A stretch of DNA of 64,000 bases from SLHU01 sp009929975 (GTDB lineage: Bacteria; Bacillota; Clostridia; Saccharofermentanales; UBA5734). Numbering within the stretch: position 1 is the stretch's first letter; every line of letters starts with the position of its first letter. The notes under the pieces are model-generated. The model was given only the letters and a program-made list of their open reading frames with translations. It did not search any database and was not told the DNA's origin. This document shows, one piece after another, positions 8,434 to 17,840 of the stretch. The position numbers and the translations under genes are program-made. The stretch is taken from contig JAXGZQ010000001.1 in the NCBI GenBank assembly GCA_040776905.1, positions 62,001 through 126,000 of the forward strand, given 5' to 3'.

Positions 8434-8473
8434 TCAATGACCCATCGAGAGGTTATTGAAAGGATGAACAGCT

Positions 8474-9916
8474 ATGAAATATAATCGATTTAAAAAAAAT
8501 AAAGGCGTAACATTGATCGAGCTGATCATTGCCATGAGCCTGCTCGGTCTCATCAGCACCGCCGTTTTCGGCTTGCTTTTTTACGGCGTACGTGTCGTGA
8601 ATAAAAGTACTGAAGAAATCGATATCCAACATGAAACACGCATGGTCCTGTATGAAACCAGTGACATAATCCGCTATGCCTCCGCTGTTTTCACGATTCC
8701 CCAATCCAGTTTTCGCCCTGACAATCTAGACCTTGGTTGGAACTATATTGGGATCAATGAAGTCGTGATCACACCGGCCCAGGGAGGAAACCCTGCGGTC
8801 ACTGGGCATGAGATCGTTAATTATACCTATAATAAAACTACCAACTCTCATGATGCCACGGTTTTACTGAGTGGACAAGCAGGCATTAATTATACTTTTA
8901 TGTTTAACAAGGCCAACCCTCATAATGTTGATAGTTTGCTTGAATTTACTATTGAAGGATTCCCTGAGAGGAGTGTCGATGAGTTTGGCATGCCGAGGTC
9001 AACCTTATCCGTCACCACAGAAGTTGAGGCGCGCAATTCATTACAGGTGATCGATCTCGCGACGGCGAATGACCCGGCTTATGCGATCGCCTATCGCAAC
9101 GATGAACGGCAAAAAAGTGTTGTTGGTCACGTCGCAATGATATTGGATACTTCTGGCAGCATGTCTTACGATATGTCCGGTCGAACGCCTCAAGACCGCA
9201 ACTATAGGCCGCCATCACGCATTTCAATCTTGAAAACCGAAGCGAATCGCATGATTGATTCATTCGCTCAGGAAGATAATATTGATATCGGTTTAGTTCC
9301 TTTTGCCACATCGGCTAATACACCGAATAATGCCTCAATCCCTTTTTATAACTCCCAATTCAGTGCGAATAATCTAAAATCACGTGTCAATGCACTAGAC
9401 GCTGTTGGTGGAACTAATACAGGCGATGGATTGCGTCGGGCTTTCTGGGGCTTTAAAACCCACAATGCAACCGTTCAACAAGGTGTTGTGGCGAAAAACT
9501 ATTTAATTATTTTGGTTGATGGGGTCACAACTTTTGCCTCTGTGATCAGCGACGGCAACAGAAATTACTTTGATACAGATGGTAATGTCAAAGAAGGTTA
9601 TTTAGATCGGACTGATCCATTTGATCGTAATGGGCAAATTGCAGGAAATGGTTCCTCTCTTGATGCTAAAGGAACCGGTTATGTCAATTTGTACGGCTCA
9701 AAACTTCGGTCTGGTAATTTTGCCAAAACTTATGTCATCGGTTTTTCTGCACTATCTTCAGATCTCAATAGCGTCAACGACATTGCAGCAGCGTGTGGTG
9801 TATCAGCTGATCGTGTCTTCAGAGCCGGTAGCCAGGACGACTTATCCGATGTTTTTTCGACGATCCAGCAGGATATTGTTAATGACTTATGGTTCCTGCA
9901 GGGACCACAGCTTTAA
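8474..9916 (+). CDS. Minor type IV pilin with C-terminal von Willebrand A domain
   Basis: A 480-residue protein built from a prepilin half (leader ending NKG, then VTLIELIIAMSLLGLISTAV at residues 12-31 and a pilin-like region to about 200) and a von Willebrand factor A domain at about 217-470. The metal-binding site is complete: D225-T-S227-G-S229, a Thr in the GGTNTGDGL segment at about 314-316, and D349 in IILVDG. Such domains bind protein ligands through a divalent metal. Val at +1 after the cleavage Gly is unusual but tolerated in minor pilins. The same design, prepilin plus vWA, is known for PilB of Streptococcus sanguinis, an adhesin in the pilus. Start codon has AAAGGA upstream. Confidence 0.92.
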   Translation: MKYNRFKKNKGVTLIELIIAMSLLGLISTAVFGLLFYGVRVVNKSTEEIDIQHETRMVLYETSDIIRYASAVFTIPQSSFRPDNLDLGWNYIGINEVVITPAQGGNPAVTGHEIVNYTYNKTTNSHDATVLLSGQAGINYTFMFNKANPHNVDSLLEFTIEGFPERSVDEFGMPRSTLSVTTEVEARNSLQVIDLATANDPAYAIAYRNDERQKSVVGHVAMILDTSGSMSYDMSGRTPQDRNYRPPSRISILKTEANRMIDSFAQEDNIDIGLVPFATSANTPNNASIPFYNSQFSANNLKSRVNALDAVGGTNTGDGLRRAFWGFKTHNATVQQGVVAKNYLIILVDGVTTFASVISDGNRNYFDTDGNVKEGYLDRTDPFDRNGQIAGNGSSLDAKGTGYVNLYGSKLRSGNFAKTYVIGFSALSSDLNSVNDIAAACGVSADRVFRAGSQDDLSDVFSTIQQDIVNDLWFLQGPQL

Positions 9917-9941
9917 CAGGCTCATATAATGAGGTGATGAT

Positions 9942-12923
9942 ATGAAAGATAAAAAAGGATTGACCCTGATTGAGATTATTATGGCCATCGCCTTATTGGG
10001 TATTATCAGTATCCTGATCTTTCCCGCACTGACCAATCAGTATTTGATGCTCCGCAGCACGCGGACTATTACATTTGATCTTTATGGGGCCCAACAGGAA
10101 ATTGAAAAAGCGATTATTGATATCAAAAAAGATATTCAGGCTGATATTGCACCAAATGGCCAGACGAAGACTTCCTATACACTTTTCCAAAATCAGCCAA
10201 CCCAGAGAATCGTTGAAGGATATCCTAATGAAATATCAATCCATTTGAACAATAATAATTTAACCTTGAATACCGTGATCGCGGATAGTCGGATGCCCGA
10301 TTTTGATGTCGCAACTGCATCCAATGTTCGCCTTCGTTTTTACAATGGAAATAGTTATCCAGACTACGCCTATTCTTTAACACCTTCTCTTCAACTCGTC
10401 TCTTCTTTTGATCTGAGCGATCCCAACAATATCAATCTGACCAATATTAATCGCTGGTATGTTTCACGAAGTGGCTTTAATTCACCGATGGTCGAGGATC
10501 CACTTGAAGTTGAAAACGGTTCTGTTTTTCCACGTTTCCCCGACGATTATGCTTTGATTCCCAATAGCAATGGCAGTAATCTAACGGCTATTCAAGAAAC
10601 ATATGCCGGCCGTCATATTATTTATGCCGTGACCCCTGCTTCTCAATCCGGTAAAATGGGGATCACGATTCCCAGTAATCCACTTTTCATCTCGGGCCTC
10701 CCTCTCATTAATAATCTTGCGCTACATTTAGATGCTTCGATGTTAACCCGAGAAAGTAGTACTGTTAACACCATTAATAATCGCAATTATGTTCAACAAT
10801 GGCTGGATACATCTGGCAATAGCAATCATGCCAGTCAAAGCAACAGTGCGCAGCGACCAGAGTTATTAAATTTTAAAACGGGCTATACCGTTGCAAACGG
10901 TATGACTTATGAAAACTACGTTAATTATCTCCAATTTAATGGCGGACAGGGGTTGACCGTCAATCATGCTTCATCGCTCAATTTAAACGATCTAACTGTT
11001 TTCCTAGTTGCTCGTAGCAGTAGCACAGAAACAGGCAAAACAATTGTATCGAAAACCAGCGCTTCCACCGGCTGGCAGTTAGGTTGGACAAATAACAATC
11101 AACTCGGTTTCACTATCAAACGATCTAACACTAGCAATATCGTTACAGCTGCATCCGGCGTTGCTCTGGATGATGAATGGCATATCCTAACAGCGAAATC
11201 CGATCTTTCCTTCAAAATTGACAGCCAGGAATCCACAAAACTAAACAGAACAATTGGCAATATCACCAATACAAATTCGTTAACGATTGGTTTCAATGGC
11301 AGTAGCAGCTATTCAACGGTTGATATCGCCGAAATCATCGTCTATAAGGGTATATTGTCTGCCGACGATGAATATAAAGTCAATATGTATCTTAAAAATA
11401 AATATAATCCGGAATCTCTTGATGTCTCTATTTACGCCTTGAAACCAATTACAGGCTCTGCGGTTGTCGGTGAATCATACGCGCTACCGTCAGTTGTTCG
11501 AGCCTATATGACGAATGGAACAATGATGGATGTTCCGGTTACCTGGTCCGAGAATCCAATTAATACCTCGACAGCCGGAATTAAAACCAGTGTCGCGACC
11601 GCGATCTCTGATCCAAGTAAAACAACTACCGCGAAAATCAATGTCGCTGGTATCGATTATTTAAATGATATGTCAGTGACTGTGATTCAAAACGAACCCT
11701 TTACATTCCCTAGCTCGGTGATCGCACAGTTGACATCTGGCGGAACTGCTCAAACAGCGGTGACTTGGAATAACAGCTCCATCGATACAAGCATTATCGG
11801 CACTCATCAGCGAATCGGTACCTCGGTTATTGATCCCAGCAAGACGATGACGCTTAGTGTTGAAGTTACTCCGCAAACGGTAACCGGCATTTCATTAAAT
11901 GTGAATCAACGCGCACTGAATGTTGGCAATAATTTTCAATTAACTGAAACTGTCCAGCCCAGTAACGCTTACAATAAAAATGTCAGCTGGAGTAGCAGTG
12001 ACCCATCAATTGCCAGCGTCTCCGCCACTGGCCTTGTCACGGCACAAAGCGGCGGTTTAGCAACCATTACAGTGACGACACAAGATGGTAGCTTCACAGC
12101 GAGTTGCGAAATTACAGTGACAACAGCTGTGACAGGTGTCACGCTAGATAAAACGAATATCACATCGCCAAGAAATTCAATATTCTCTCTGGCAGCGACC
12201 GTGCATCCAGATACTGCTTCAAATAAAAATCTAACCTGGAGCAGTAGTGATACGAATGTGGCAACGGTTAACGACTTCGGTGTCGTGACAATTCCCTCGG
12301 GAGGATGGTGGTGGTATCCGACCCCTTCGGATGGCAGTCGAGCAACAATTACAGTCACAACCGAGGATGGCGGATTTACTTCAACATGTGAAATCACAGT
12401 TGGTACCGCTATAACCGGTGTCTCGTTAACACCTAGTAGCACTACAATCAGTATTGGTCAAACACAATATTTAACTGCGACGGTGTCTCCGTCAAGCGCT
12501 TCTAATCAAACAATCACTTGGCATTCAGATAATCCAGGTGTCGCAACTGTCAATAACAACGGACGTATTAGCGGAGTATCTGTTGGAACAGCAACGATTA
12601 CGGTGACAACAGAGGATGGTGGCTTCACGGCTCAATGTACGGTAACTGTTACACCGTTGCCATTAAGAGCTGATTCAATCACTACACACAGTAATTCAAG
12701 CTTTAGTTTGACGTTTAATAAACCGATTCAAAGCACTTCATTAAATGGTGCAAATGTTAGTATTTCAAACAGTACTGTGAGATTTACAAAAACATCTGGT
12801 ACTTTCAACACTGGAACTTATAGCGTGACTGCAACCGATTACGATGGCCTAACAATCAATGTGACTGTTAGATTGTCATATTCATGGTTTACATACTCTT
12901 GGAGTATTACGAGTCAAGGATAA
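9942..12923 (+). CDS. Giant minor pilin with lectin-like and Ig-like domains
   Basis: A 993-residue protein. Residues 1-35 are a prepilin signal (leader ending KKG, then LTLIEIIMAIALLGIISILI). Residues about 255-490 resemble a LamG/concanavalin A-like lectin fold, with YLQFNGGQGLTV and LNDLTVFLVARSS patterns, and ending in YKVNMYLKNKYN. Residues about 495-645 hold two bacterial Ig-like modules of the VTWSEN type. Residues about 650-900 hold three Big_2 repeats with the VSWSSSDPSIASV pattern. A last module of about 90 residues follows. The second Big_2 repeat carries an odd Trp-rich insertion, GGWWWYPTPSDG. PilC of Streptococcus sanguinis also joins a pilin to a lectin-like module; the Ig stalk here is an addition. 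GAGGTGATGAT precedes the ATG. Probably the tip adhesin. Confidence 0.9.
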   Translation: MKDKKGLTLIEIIMAIALLGIISILIFPALTNQYLMLRSTRTITFDLYGAQQEIEKAIIDIKKDIQADIAPNGQTKTSYTLFQNQPTQRIVEGYPNEISIHLNNNNLTLNTVIADSRMPDFDVATASNVRLRFYNGNSYPDYAYSLTPSLQLVSSFDLSDPNNINLTNINRWYVSRSGFNSPMVEDPLEVENGSVFPRFPDDYALIPNSNGSNLTAIQETYAGRHIIYAVTPASQSGKMGITIPSNPLFISGLPLINNLALHLDASMLTRESSTVNTINNRNYVQQWLDTSGNSNHASQSNSAQRPELLNFKTGYTVANGMTYENYVNYLQFNGGQGLTVNHASSLNLNDLTVFLVARSSSTETGKTIVSKTSASTGWQLGWTNNNQLGFTIKRSNTSNIVTAASGVALDDEWHILTAKSDLSFKIDSQESTKLNRTIGNITNTNSLTIGFNGSSSYSTVDIAEIIVYKGILSADDEYKVNMYLKNKYNPESLDVSIYALKPITGSAVVGESYALPSVVRAYMTNGTMMDVPVTWSENPINTSTAGIKTSVATAISDPSKTTTAKINVAGIDYLNDMSVTVIQNEPFTFPSSVIAQLTSGGTAQTAVTWNNSSIDTSIIGTHQRIGTSVIDPSKTMTLSVEVTPQTVTGISLNVNQRALNVGNNFQLTETVQPSNAYNKNVSWSSSDPSIASVSATGLVTAQSGGLATITVTTQDGSFTASCEITVTTAVTGVTLDKTNITSPRNSIFSLAATVHPDTASNKNLTWSSSDTNVATVNDFGVVTIPSGGWWWYPTPSDGSRATITVTTEDGGFTSTCEITVGTAITGVSLTPSSTTISIGQTQYLTATVSPSSASNQTITWHSDNPGVATVNNNGRISGVSVGTATITVTTEDGGFTAQCTVTVTPLPLRADSITTHSNSSFSLTFNKPIQSTSLNGANVSISNSTVRFTKTSGTFNTGTYSVTATDYDGLTINVTVRLSYSWFTYSWSITSQG

Positions 12924-13108
12924 GTCCTTCAAGAGCATCATGAAATGAATAACAATCGATTAGCCGAGTGGTCTTTCGGTGAATATTCCGGTGCGGCGGA
13001 GCCGCGGTTCCGGAGTAGGTTGAGCCACCATTCCGGCCACCGCAGCGCCACCGTTCCGGCGCAAGGACCAATGCAAATACGTACCAGACATAGTTTAGTA
13101 GAAATTGA

Positions 13109-13748
13109 TCAGTGGTTGATCCCATATACTTCCCGCATGGATGGATCACTGGCTGAACTGTGGATTTCAATTGTGTAGGAGTCATGGACGATCCGATCGA
13201 GAATGGCATCGGCGAGTGTTGCTTCTCCGATTTTCGCGTGCCAACCAGCGGGCGCAAACTGAGAGCAGAAAATTGTCGAGGACCGCTTATGGCGGCTATG
13301 AATGATCTCGAGCAGGTCGCGCGCTTCTGACTCCTTAAGCGAAACAAGCATCCATTCGTCAAGAATCAGTAGGTTGATCTTTTGATATTGCTTCATCACC
13401 CGTTTGTCAGAACCATCACCACGGGCCATGGCCAGTTCAACCAGAAGATCCGGCAGGCGGATGTAACGGACCGAGTATAGCTGTTTACAGGCTTCCATAC
13501 CAAGTGCACAGGCGATATATGATTTTCCGGATCCGGCTGCACCCATGATGATGATATTGTGCCGTCCTACAATGTAGTGGCAGCTGGCTAATGTCAGGAG
13601 CTGGCTGCGGTCAAGCTTGCGCGGGGTTGAGTAATTGATATCGCCGACATGAGCCTGTGGCTGGTCAAACTGAGCTTTTTCACCAGCCTCTTCAAGCGAT
13701 TATTTTTCCGGCTGTTCCATTCGATATCTGTCAGCAAACCGAGTCGCT
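13109..13748 (-). pseudogene. istB: istB of the outer IS21 element, 3' part (interrupted and frameshifted)
   Basis: This is the main part of an IstB helper ATPase, with the Walker A segment GAAGSGKSYIACALG and the Walker B segment INLLILDEW. Upstream of the ATG at 13546 the frame continues only through a one-base correction in a run of five T (13676-13680 on the forward strand), after which RLGLLTDIEWNSRKNN is read up to the inner element at 13748. Together with the 40-codon piece at 15975-16093 the repaired gene would encode 250 residues, the normal IstB length. Both the insertion and the frameshift inactivate it, so the outer element should no longer move by itself unless IstB is supplied from elsewhere. 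Confidence 0.88.
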
Positions 13749-13833
13749 GTCAACGGCGGGATGAAAATGACCACGGACGGCGGGGTATAATTGACCAGTT
13801 ATCGGCGGACAGAAACTGACCACCCTGCAGTCA

Positions 13834-14613
13834 TCAGTCTTCGCCGGTCAGTGGATTAGGTGTGTAGAGCCCACCAGTTTTCCTCCTTTCCTTCATACGG
13901 TAACTGTTGCCGCGAATATTCACAACATGAGCATGGTGTAATAAGCGGTCGAGAATAGCTGTCGCCAGGGCTGTATCTCCCATCAGTTCGCCCCATTCAC
14001 CGAAGCCTTTGTTGCTCGTCAGGATTATGCTGCCTTTCTCGTAGCGCGAGCAGACCAACTGAAAGAATAGGTTGCCTGTCTCTCGATCCAGGTCAGAGTA
14101 GCCAATTTCGTCAATCATCAAGATTTTGGGCCTCTGGTACACTTTCCAACGCCGCTCCAGACGCCCTTCCCGGTGTGCTTTGGTCAGATCAGCCAGCATC
14201 CGGTTCATGCTGACAAAGTAGACCGAAAGGCCCTGGTGTATCGCTTCCATCGCCAATCCAATCCCGAGATGACTCTTACCGACGCCGGGTGGGCCTAGGA
14301 AGATGACATTCTCCTGGCGGTGGGCAAAGGCCAAAGTTGCCAGTTCCCGGATCTGCCGCTCGTCGACACCAGGCTGGAAACTGAAATCGAAACTGTCCAA
14401 ACTCTTTTTTTGCGGCAGTCTCGACAACTTCAACCGCGTCTGTTCACTGCGTTTCTGGCGTTCCTTCACCTCGGCTTCCAGCAGACTGTTCAGGAAGCTC
14501 AGGTAAGTACTCTCGCTCTTGGCTGCACCGCTCAGACAGGCGTCTAACGTTATTGCCGCCGTCGGCAAATCCAGTCGTTCCAGCAGGTTCTGGGCGTGCT
14601 CAAGTTCAACCAT
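13834..14613 (-). CDS. istB: IS21-family helper ATPase IstB (inner element)
   Basis: A 259-residue AAA+ ATPase with Walker A GPPGVGKSHLGIGLA, Walker B ILMIDEIGY and the sensor segment IILTSNKGFGEW. It assists the transposase in choosing the target and assembling the complex. The start overlaps the end of istA by eight bases, as usual. Intact and full length. Confidence 0.95.
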   Translation of the reverse strand: MVELEHAQNLLERLDLPTAAITLDACLSGAAKSESTYLSFLNSLLEAEVKERQKRSEQTRLKLSRLPQKKSLDSFDFSFQPGVDERQIRELATLAFAHRQENVIFLGPPGVGKSHLGIGLAMEAIHQGLSVYFVSMNRMLADLTKAHREGRLERRWKVYQRPKILMIDEIGYSDLDRETGNLFFQLVCSRYEKGSIILTSNKGFGEWGELMGDTALATAILDRLLHHAHVVNIRGNSYRMKERRKTGGLYTPNPLTGED

Positions 14614-15844
14614 GAGAAATCACCCCCGTCATCGCTGCATATTCATCAAGATTCCTTATCTGGACTTCATCATACAAAATTTGCCGGGCATAACTCGGTG
14701 TATGAGGTTTGCCCTGCTGACTTACCAAGCCTTCGTATTGGCCTTTGGCATAGACATACCTGCGGCCATCATGACAGACCTGATGTTCCTGAATCAATTC
14801 ACCGTCAGCCAGAGCAATCATCAGGTGATTGTTATCTCGTTTGACCAAAACTTCCTGCCGGCAATACCGCCATTTCACGCCATAACGCACACCGTCGTAA
14901 CTGACGAAACAATCCATTGAGACTTTGCGCTTTTCCCAGCGATACGCTTCATGTCGACCGTCTTCGGGCAGCGGTTGGAGTTTCTCCTGTGCGAGTTGCA
15001 GCAGCGGTATCAGGCCAGTCGTACCATGAATCTTGTTGTTGACGATCGCCATCCAATACCGGGCCTGGTTGTTAAGGTCTTGAAGATCGGTGAAAGATCG
15101 ACCGGGCAAAAAGTTATCCTTGACGTAATCGACCAGCCGTTCAACTTTGCCTTTCGTTTGTGGCCGCCTGACACGGCAGACCTTGGGGACAAATCCCAGT
15201 TCAGCTGCAAACTGTTCAAAATCCGCCTGCCAGGTTGCCTGCCTCTGGTCCATTTGCAGGATGACGGTTTTCATCCGGTCAGTCAGCAACATCTGAGGGA
15301 CGCCGCCAAAATACTCAAAAGCATTGACAATACAGCGTAGAAGGCTGCGCAGATCACTGCGTTTACAGAATTCAATATACCGCACGCGGCTGAACCCCAG
15401 TACCATGACAAAACAAGCTGTTTTGCGATGCTGCCCATTCGGATCAATGTAGTTGCAGATGCCCCAGTCCATTTGGACCTGACGTCCCGGCTTGGTCTCA
15501 TATCGTTGTACGGCAGGCCCTTGTGTGACTGTAACCGGTCGTCTTGGCCGCAGATAATCTTTAATAATCGTCACTTTGCCAGAGTATCCTTTTGCTACGA
15601 TTCGAGTGTAGATCACTTCTGCGTTGTAAATTCCCGAAGCAATCAGCTCGTCAATTTGCGTCTTGTATGGATCCAGTTTAGACGGGCGCTTACAGCCTTT
15701 TAGACCATGTTCCTGTTCGCCCTCCCGCAGATATTTGCGAATGGTATTCCGGCTAATACCGGTGTCCCGCGATACCTTCGAGATCGATTGCCCTTGCAAT
15801 TCGATGCGTTCTCGCAACATAATGGTTATGCCACTCTCCTTCAT
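14606..15844 (-). CDS. istA: IS21-family transposase IstA (inner element)
   Basis: A 412-residue DDE transposase. An N-terminal helix-turn-helix includes SKVSRDTGISRNTIRKYL, and the integrase core begins at GRQVQMDWG with the first catalytic Asp; further acidic residues follow in MLLTDRMKT and in the KVERLVDYVKDNF region. Intact; translated together with istB. Confidence 0.95.
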   Translation of the reverse strand: MKESGITIMLRERIELQGQSISKVSRDTGISRNTIRKYLREGEQEHGLKGCKRPSKLDPYKTQIDELIASGIYNAEVIYTRIVAKGYSGKVTIIKDYLRPRRPVTVTQGPAVQRYETKPGRQVQMDWGICNYIDPNGQHRKTACFVMVLGFSRVRYIEFCKRSDLRSLLRCIVNAFEYFGGVPQMLLTDRMKTVILQMDQRQATWQADFEQFAAELGFVPKVCRVRRPQTKGKVERLVDYVKDNFLPGRSFTDLQDLNNQARYWMAIVNNKIHGTTGLIPLLQLAQEKLQPLPEDGRHEAYRWEKRKVSMDCFVSYDGVRYGVKWRYCRQEVLVKRDNNHLMIALADGELIQEHQVCHDGRRYVYAKGQYEGLVSQQGKPHTPSYARQILYDEVQIRNLDEYAAMTGVISHG

Positions 15845-15974
15845 GTCCTTACCTCCATTGGTCTTTTCTCAATTTCCAATGGTAGGTCATGATTGGAGGG
15901 TGGTCAATTTTATTCCGCCGTTGCCTGGTCAGTTTTCGCCCGCCGTCCGTGGTCAATTATAGCCCGGCGGTGAC

Positions 15975-16093
15975 AGTCGCTCTTCGAAAGACAGATTAGC
16001 CGTTGCAGGGTCATCGATTTGCTGACGAAGAGCCGCCGCCATGGCGGTCAGGCGCATTTCAGTCAATTTACCAATTGTCTCTTCGTTGGTCAT
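15975..16093 (-). pseudogene. istB: istB of the outer IS21 element, 5' part
   Basis: ATG at 16093 overlaps the istA stop in ATGA. The frame reads MTNEETIGKLTEM and continues to NLSFEER, where the inner element begins in the following codon; read into the element it stops after six more residues. It is the N-terminal 40 codons of the interrupted IstB. Confidence 0.9.
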
Positions 16094-17640
16094 TTGCCAA
16101 TCCTCCCATAATAATCGGCTCCCCGGGTGAAGCCATGCGCAGCTACGCTCTCTGAATCAGCTGACGGAGTCTGCTCAGCGTCTACTTTATCCTGACCGGT
16201 TGCCAGAATGGTTTTGACGCTTTTATAACTGGGTGACGGAGTGTAGAACAAAGCCTTCTCACAGGCAGCTTCCAGTCGGGTGACGGAGTATTTGTCCGCC
16301 AGTTTAATGAGCCCCAGGCAGCTTTTGAATGCCTGCTGTTCAATTTTATGGGCCGCGAGTATGGCTTTGACCGTGATTTGTGTGTGATGACCGATGCGGC
16401 CAGCCCACTGAATGAACCGTTCACCGTTCCATTGCACATAAGCCTGATGGTCTGGGGGCATGTGTTCCAGTATCGTCGAGTATTGACCAGGATGACCATA
16501 CATTCTAGGATGAGAGGAGATCCGTTGGTGATGATAGAAGACTTCAATCACTTGGCGAGTGACCCGGACATCCACTTTGTGTTTGACATATGCGTTGGGT
16601 ACCGAGTAATTCATCTTATCGATGGTGACATGGTAATTCAACTGGACCGTTGCGATCTTCCACGTCGCCACCTCAAATGAAGTCTTCGGCAAAGGCAGCA
16701 GAAATGATTTTTCCTGTTCGAGGAAAATACTTCGTCTGCTGCCTTCCTTTTTCTGAAATGGCTTACTGTTGAACTCTGACAGCAACTCCCAGATAGCCTG
16801 ATTCAGTTCGGCCAGGGTGAAGAACTTACGGTGTCGCAACGCCGCGATGATCCAGGTTGATACATTGCCGACGGTGCCTTCAACACCTGGTTTATCCTTG
16901 GGTTTTCGGACTCGTGCCGGAACGACTGCAGTGTCATAATGCTCAGCCATTTCGTGATATGTTTTGTTGATTGTCGGACTGTACCAGTCGGATTTTTCGA
17001 CACCGGTTTTTAGGTTGTCGGGCACCAGAATTCTGGTCACACCACCAAAATATCGGAACATATTGACGTGAGCGGCGATCCAACATTCCTGATCTTGTGC
17101 TAAAAAGCCCTCAACATAGGCATAAAGACTATGCGACAGGACACCAACAAACACATATACGGGAATAGTTTCACCGGTTTCGTTGCTGACAATGGCAGAA
17201 GTTTTCCCAGCCCAGTCGACCTCAATCTGTTCCCCGGGTTTGCGTGGGATATGCATGGTCGCCCGTTTGGTCTCGGCATATTTCTGGTAATGATAGCAGA
17301 ACTGCGAATACATGAGTGGTTGGTTGCCCGCCAGCCGACACGTCGTGCAATACTCGACCCAGAGCAATCTGAGCGTGACGCCGGCCTTGAGCATTTCCTT
17401 GTGGACATATTCAAGGTCAGGCAGCTGATGATTCGATGGCGGTGCTGATGTTTTCGGGAACAGCAGCGCTGACAGGTCAGAATCGGTCATGTCGGTTGGC
17501 AGTGGCCACGGTAATTTCACCTCCCCGGCCCGTGCCAGGACTTTGGCTACGGTATTTCTCGAGCATTGACAGGTTTCTGCAATGCCCCGCTGGCTTATCC
17601 CGCTGCTATGCAGCCGCAGGATCTCTCGATATTTGGTCAT
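16090..17640 (-). CDS. istA: IS21-family transposase IstA (outer element)
   Basis: A 516-residue DDE transposase with an N-terminal helix-turn-helix (SGISQRGIAETCQCSRNTV) and an integrase core starting at GEQIEVDWAGKT, with a second Asp in ILVPDNLKTGV and a Glu in KPGVEGTVGNVS. Length is normal for the larger IS21 transposases. It is intact, although its partner istB is destroyed. Confidence 0.94.
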   Translation of the reverse strand: MTKYREILRLHSSGISQRGIAETCQCSRNTVAKVLARAGEVKLPWPLPTDMTDSDLSALLFPKTSAPPSNHQLPDLEYVHKEMLKAGVTLRLLWVEYCTTCRLAGNQPLMYSQFCYHYQKYAETKRATMHIPRKPGEQIEVDWAGKTSAIVSNETGETIPVYVFVGVLSHSLYAYVEGFLAQDQECWIAAHVNMFRYFGGVTRILVPDNLKTGVEKSDWYSPTINKTYHEMAEHYDTAVVPARVRKPKDKPGVEGTVGNVSTWIIAALRHRKFFTLAELNQAIWELLSEFNSKPFQKKEGSRRSIFLEQEKSFLLPLPKTSFEVATWKIATVQLNYHVTIDKMNYSVPNAYVKHKVDVRVTRQVIEVFYHHQRISSHPRMYGHPGQYSTILEHMPPDHQAYVQWNGERFIQWAGRIGHHTQITVKAILAAHKIEQQAFKSCLGLIKLADKYSVTRLEAACEKALFYTPSPSYKSVKTILATGQDKVDAEQTPSADSESVAAHGFTRGADYYGRIGK

Positions 17641-17840
17641 TGAATGACCCTCCTACAATAATATTTGCACCTTTCGACGCATATCCTCATTGTAGAAGAA
17701 GTAGTGGCTGATGGCTCTTACTTCCGGAACGGTGGCTCAATTATCTCCGGAATGGTGGCTCTCATTCACCGGAACTATGGCTCAGTTCAGGCCGGTGTAC
17801 TCACTTTCGGTGTTTATCATTATTCAAGATTCCTCTCGTG

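Larger units (their letters stand above)
13749..15974 (-). mobile_element. IS21-family insertion sequence (inner), 2226 bp, inserted in istB of the outer element
   Basis: The target duplication AGTCGCT lies at 13742-13748 and 15975-15981. The ends are inverted repeats beginning GTCA, followed by repeated blocks of the type AATTGACCACGGACGGCGGG on both sides. It carries istA and istB that overlap by eight bases. It is a different IS21 subgroup from the element it interrupts. Confidence 0.92.
12980..17803 (-). mobile_element. IS21-family insertion sequence (outer), interrupted by a second IS21-family element
   Basis: The 7-bp target duplication CTTTCGG stands at 12973-12979 and 17804-17810, and the ends are TG...CA as in the IS21 family. 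Both ends carry repeated GAGCCACCRTTCCGG blocks in inverted orientation, the multiple terminal transposase sites of this family. Present length is 4824 bp; without the inner element (2226 bp plus a 7-bp duplication) it would be 2591 bp. It carries an intact istA and a broken istB. Confidence 0.9.

Noticed and set aside
12944..12979. Possible small peptide MNNNRLAEWSFG continuing across the IS21 site after repair
   Set aside because: Only about 22 codons even when repaired, no ribosome binding site, no similarity recognised.
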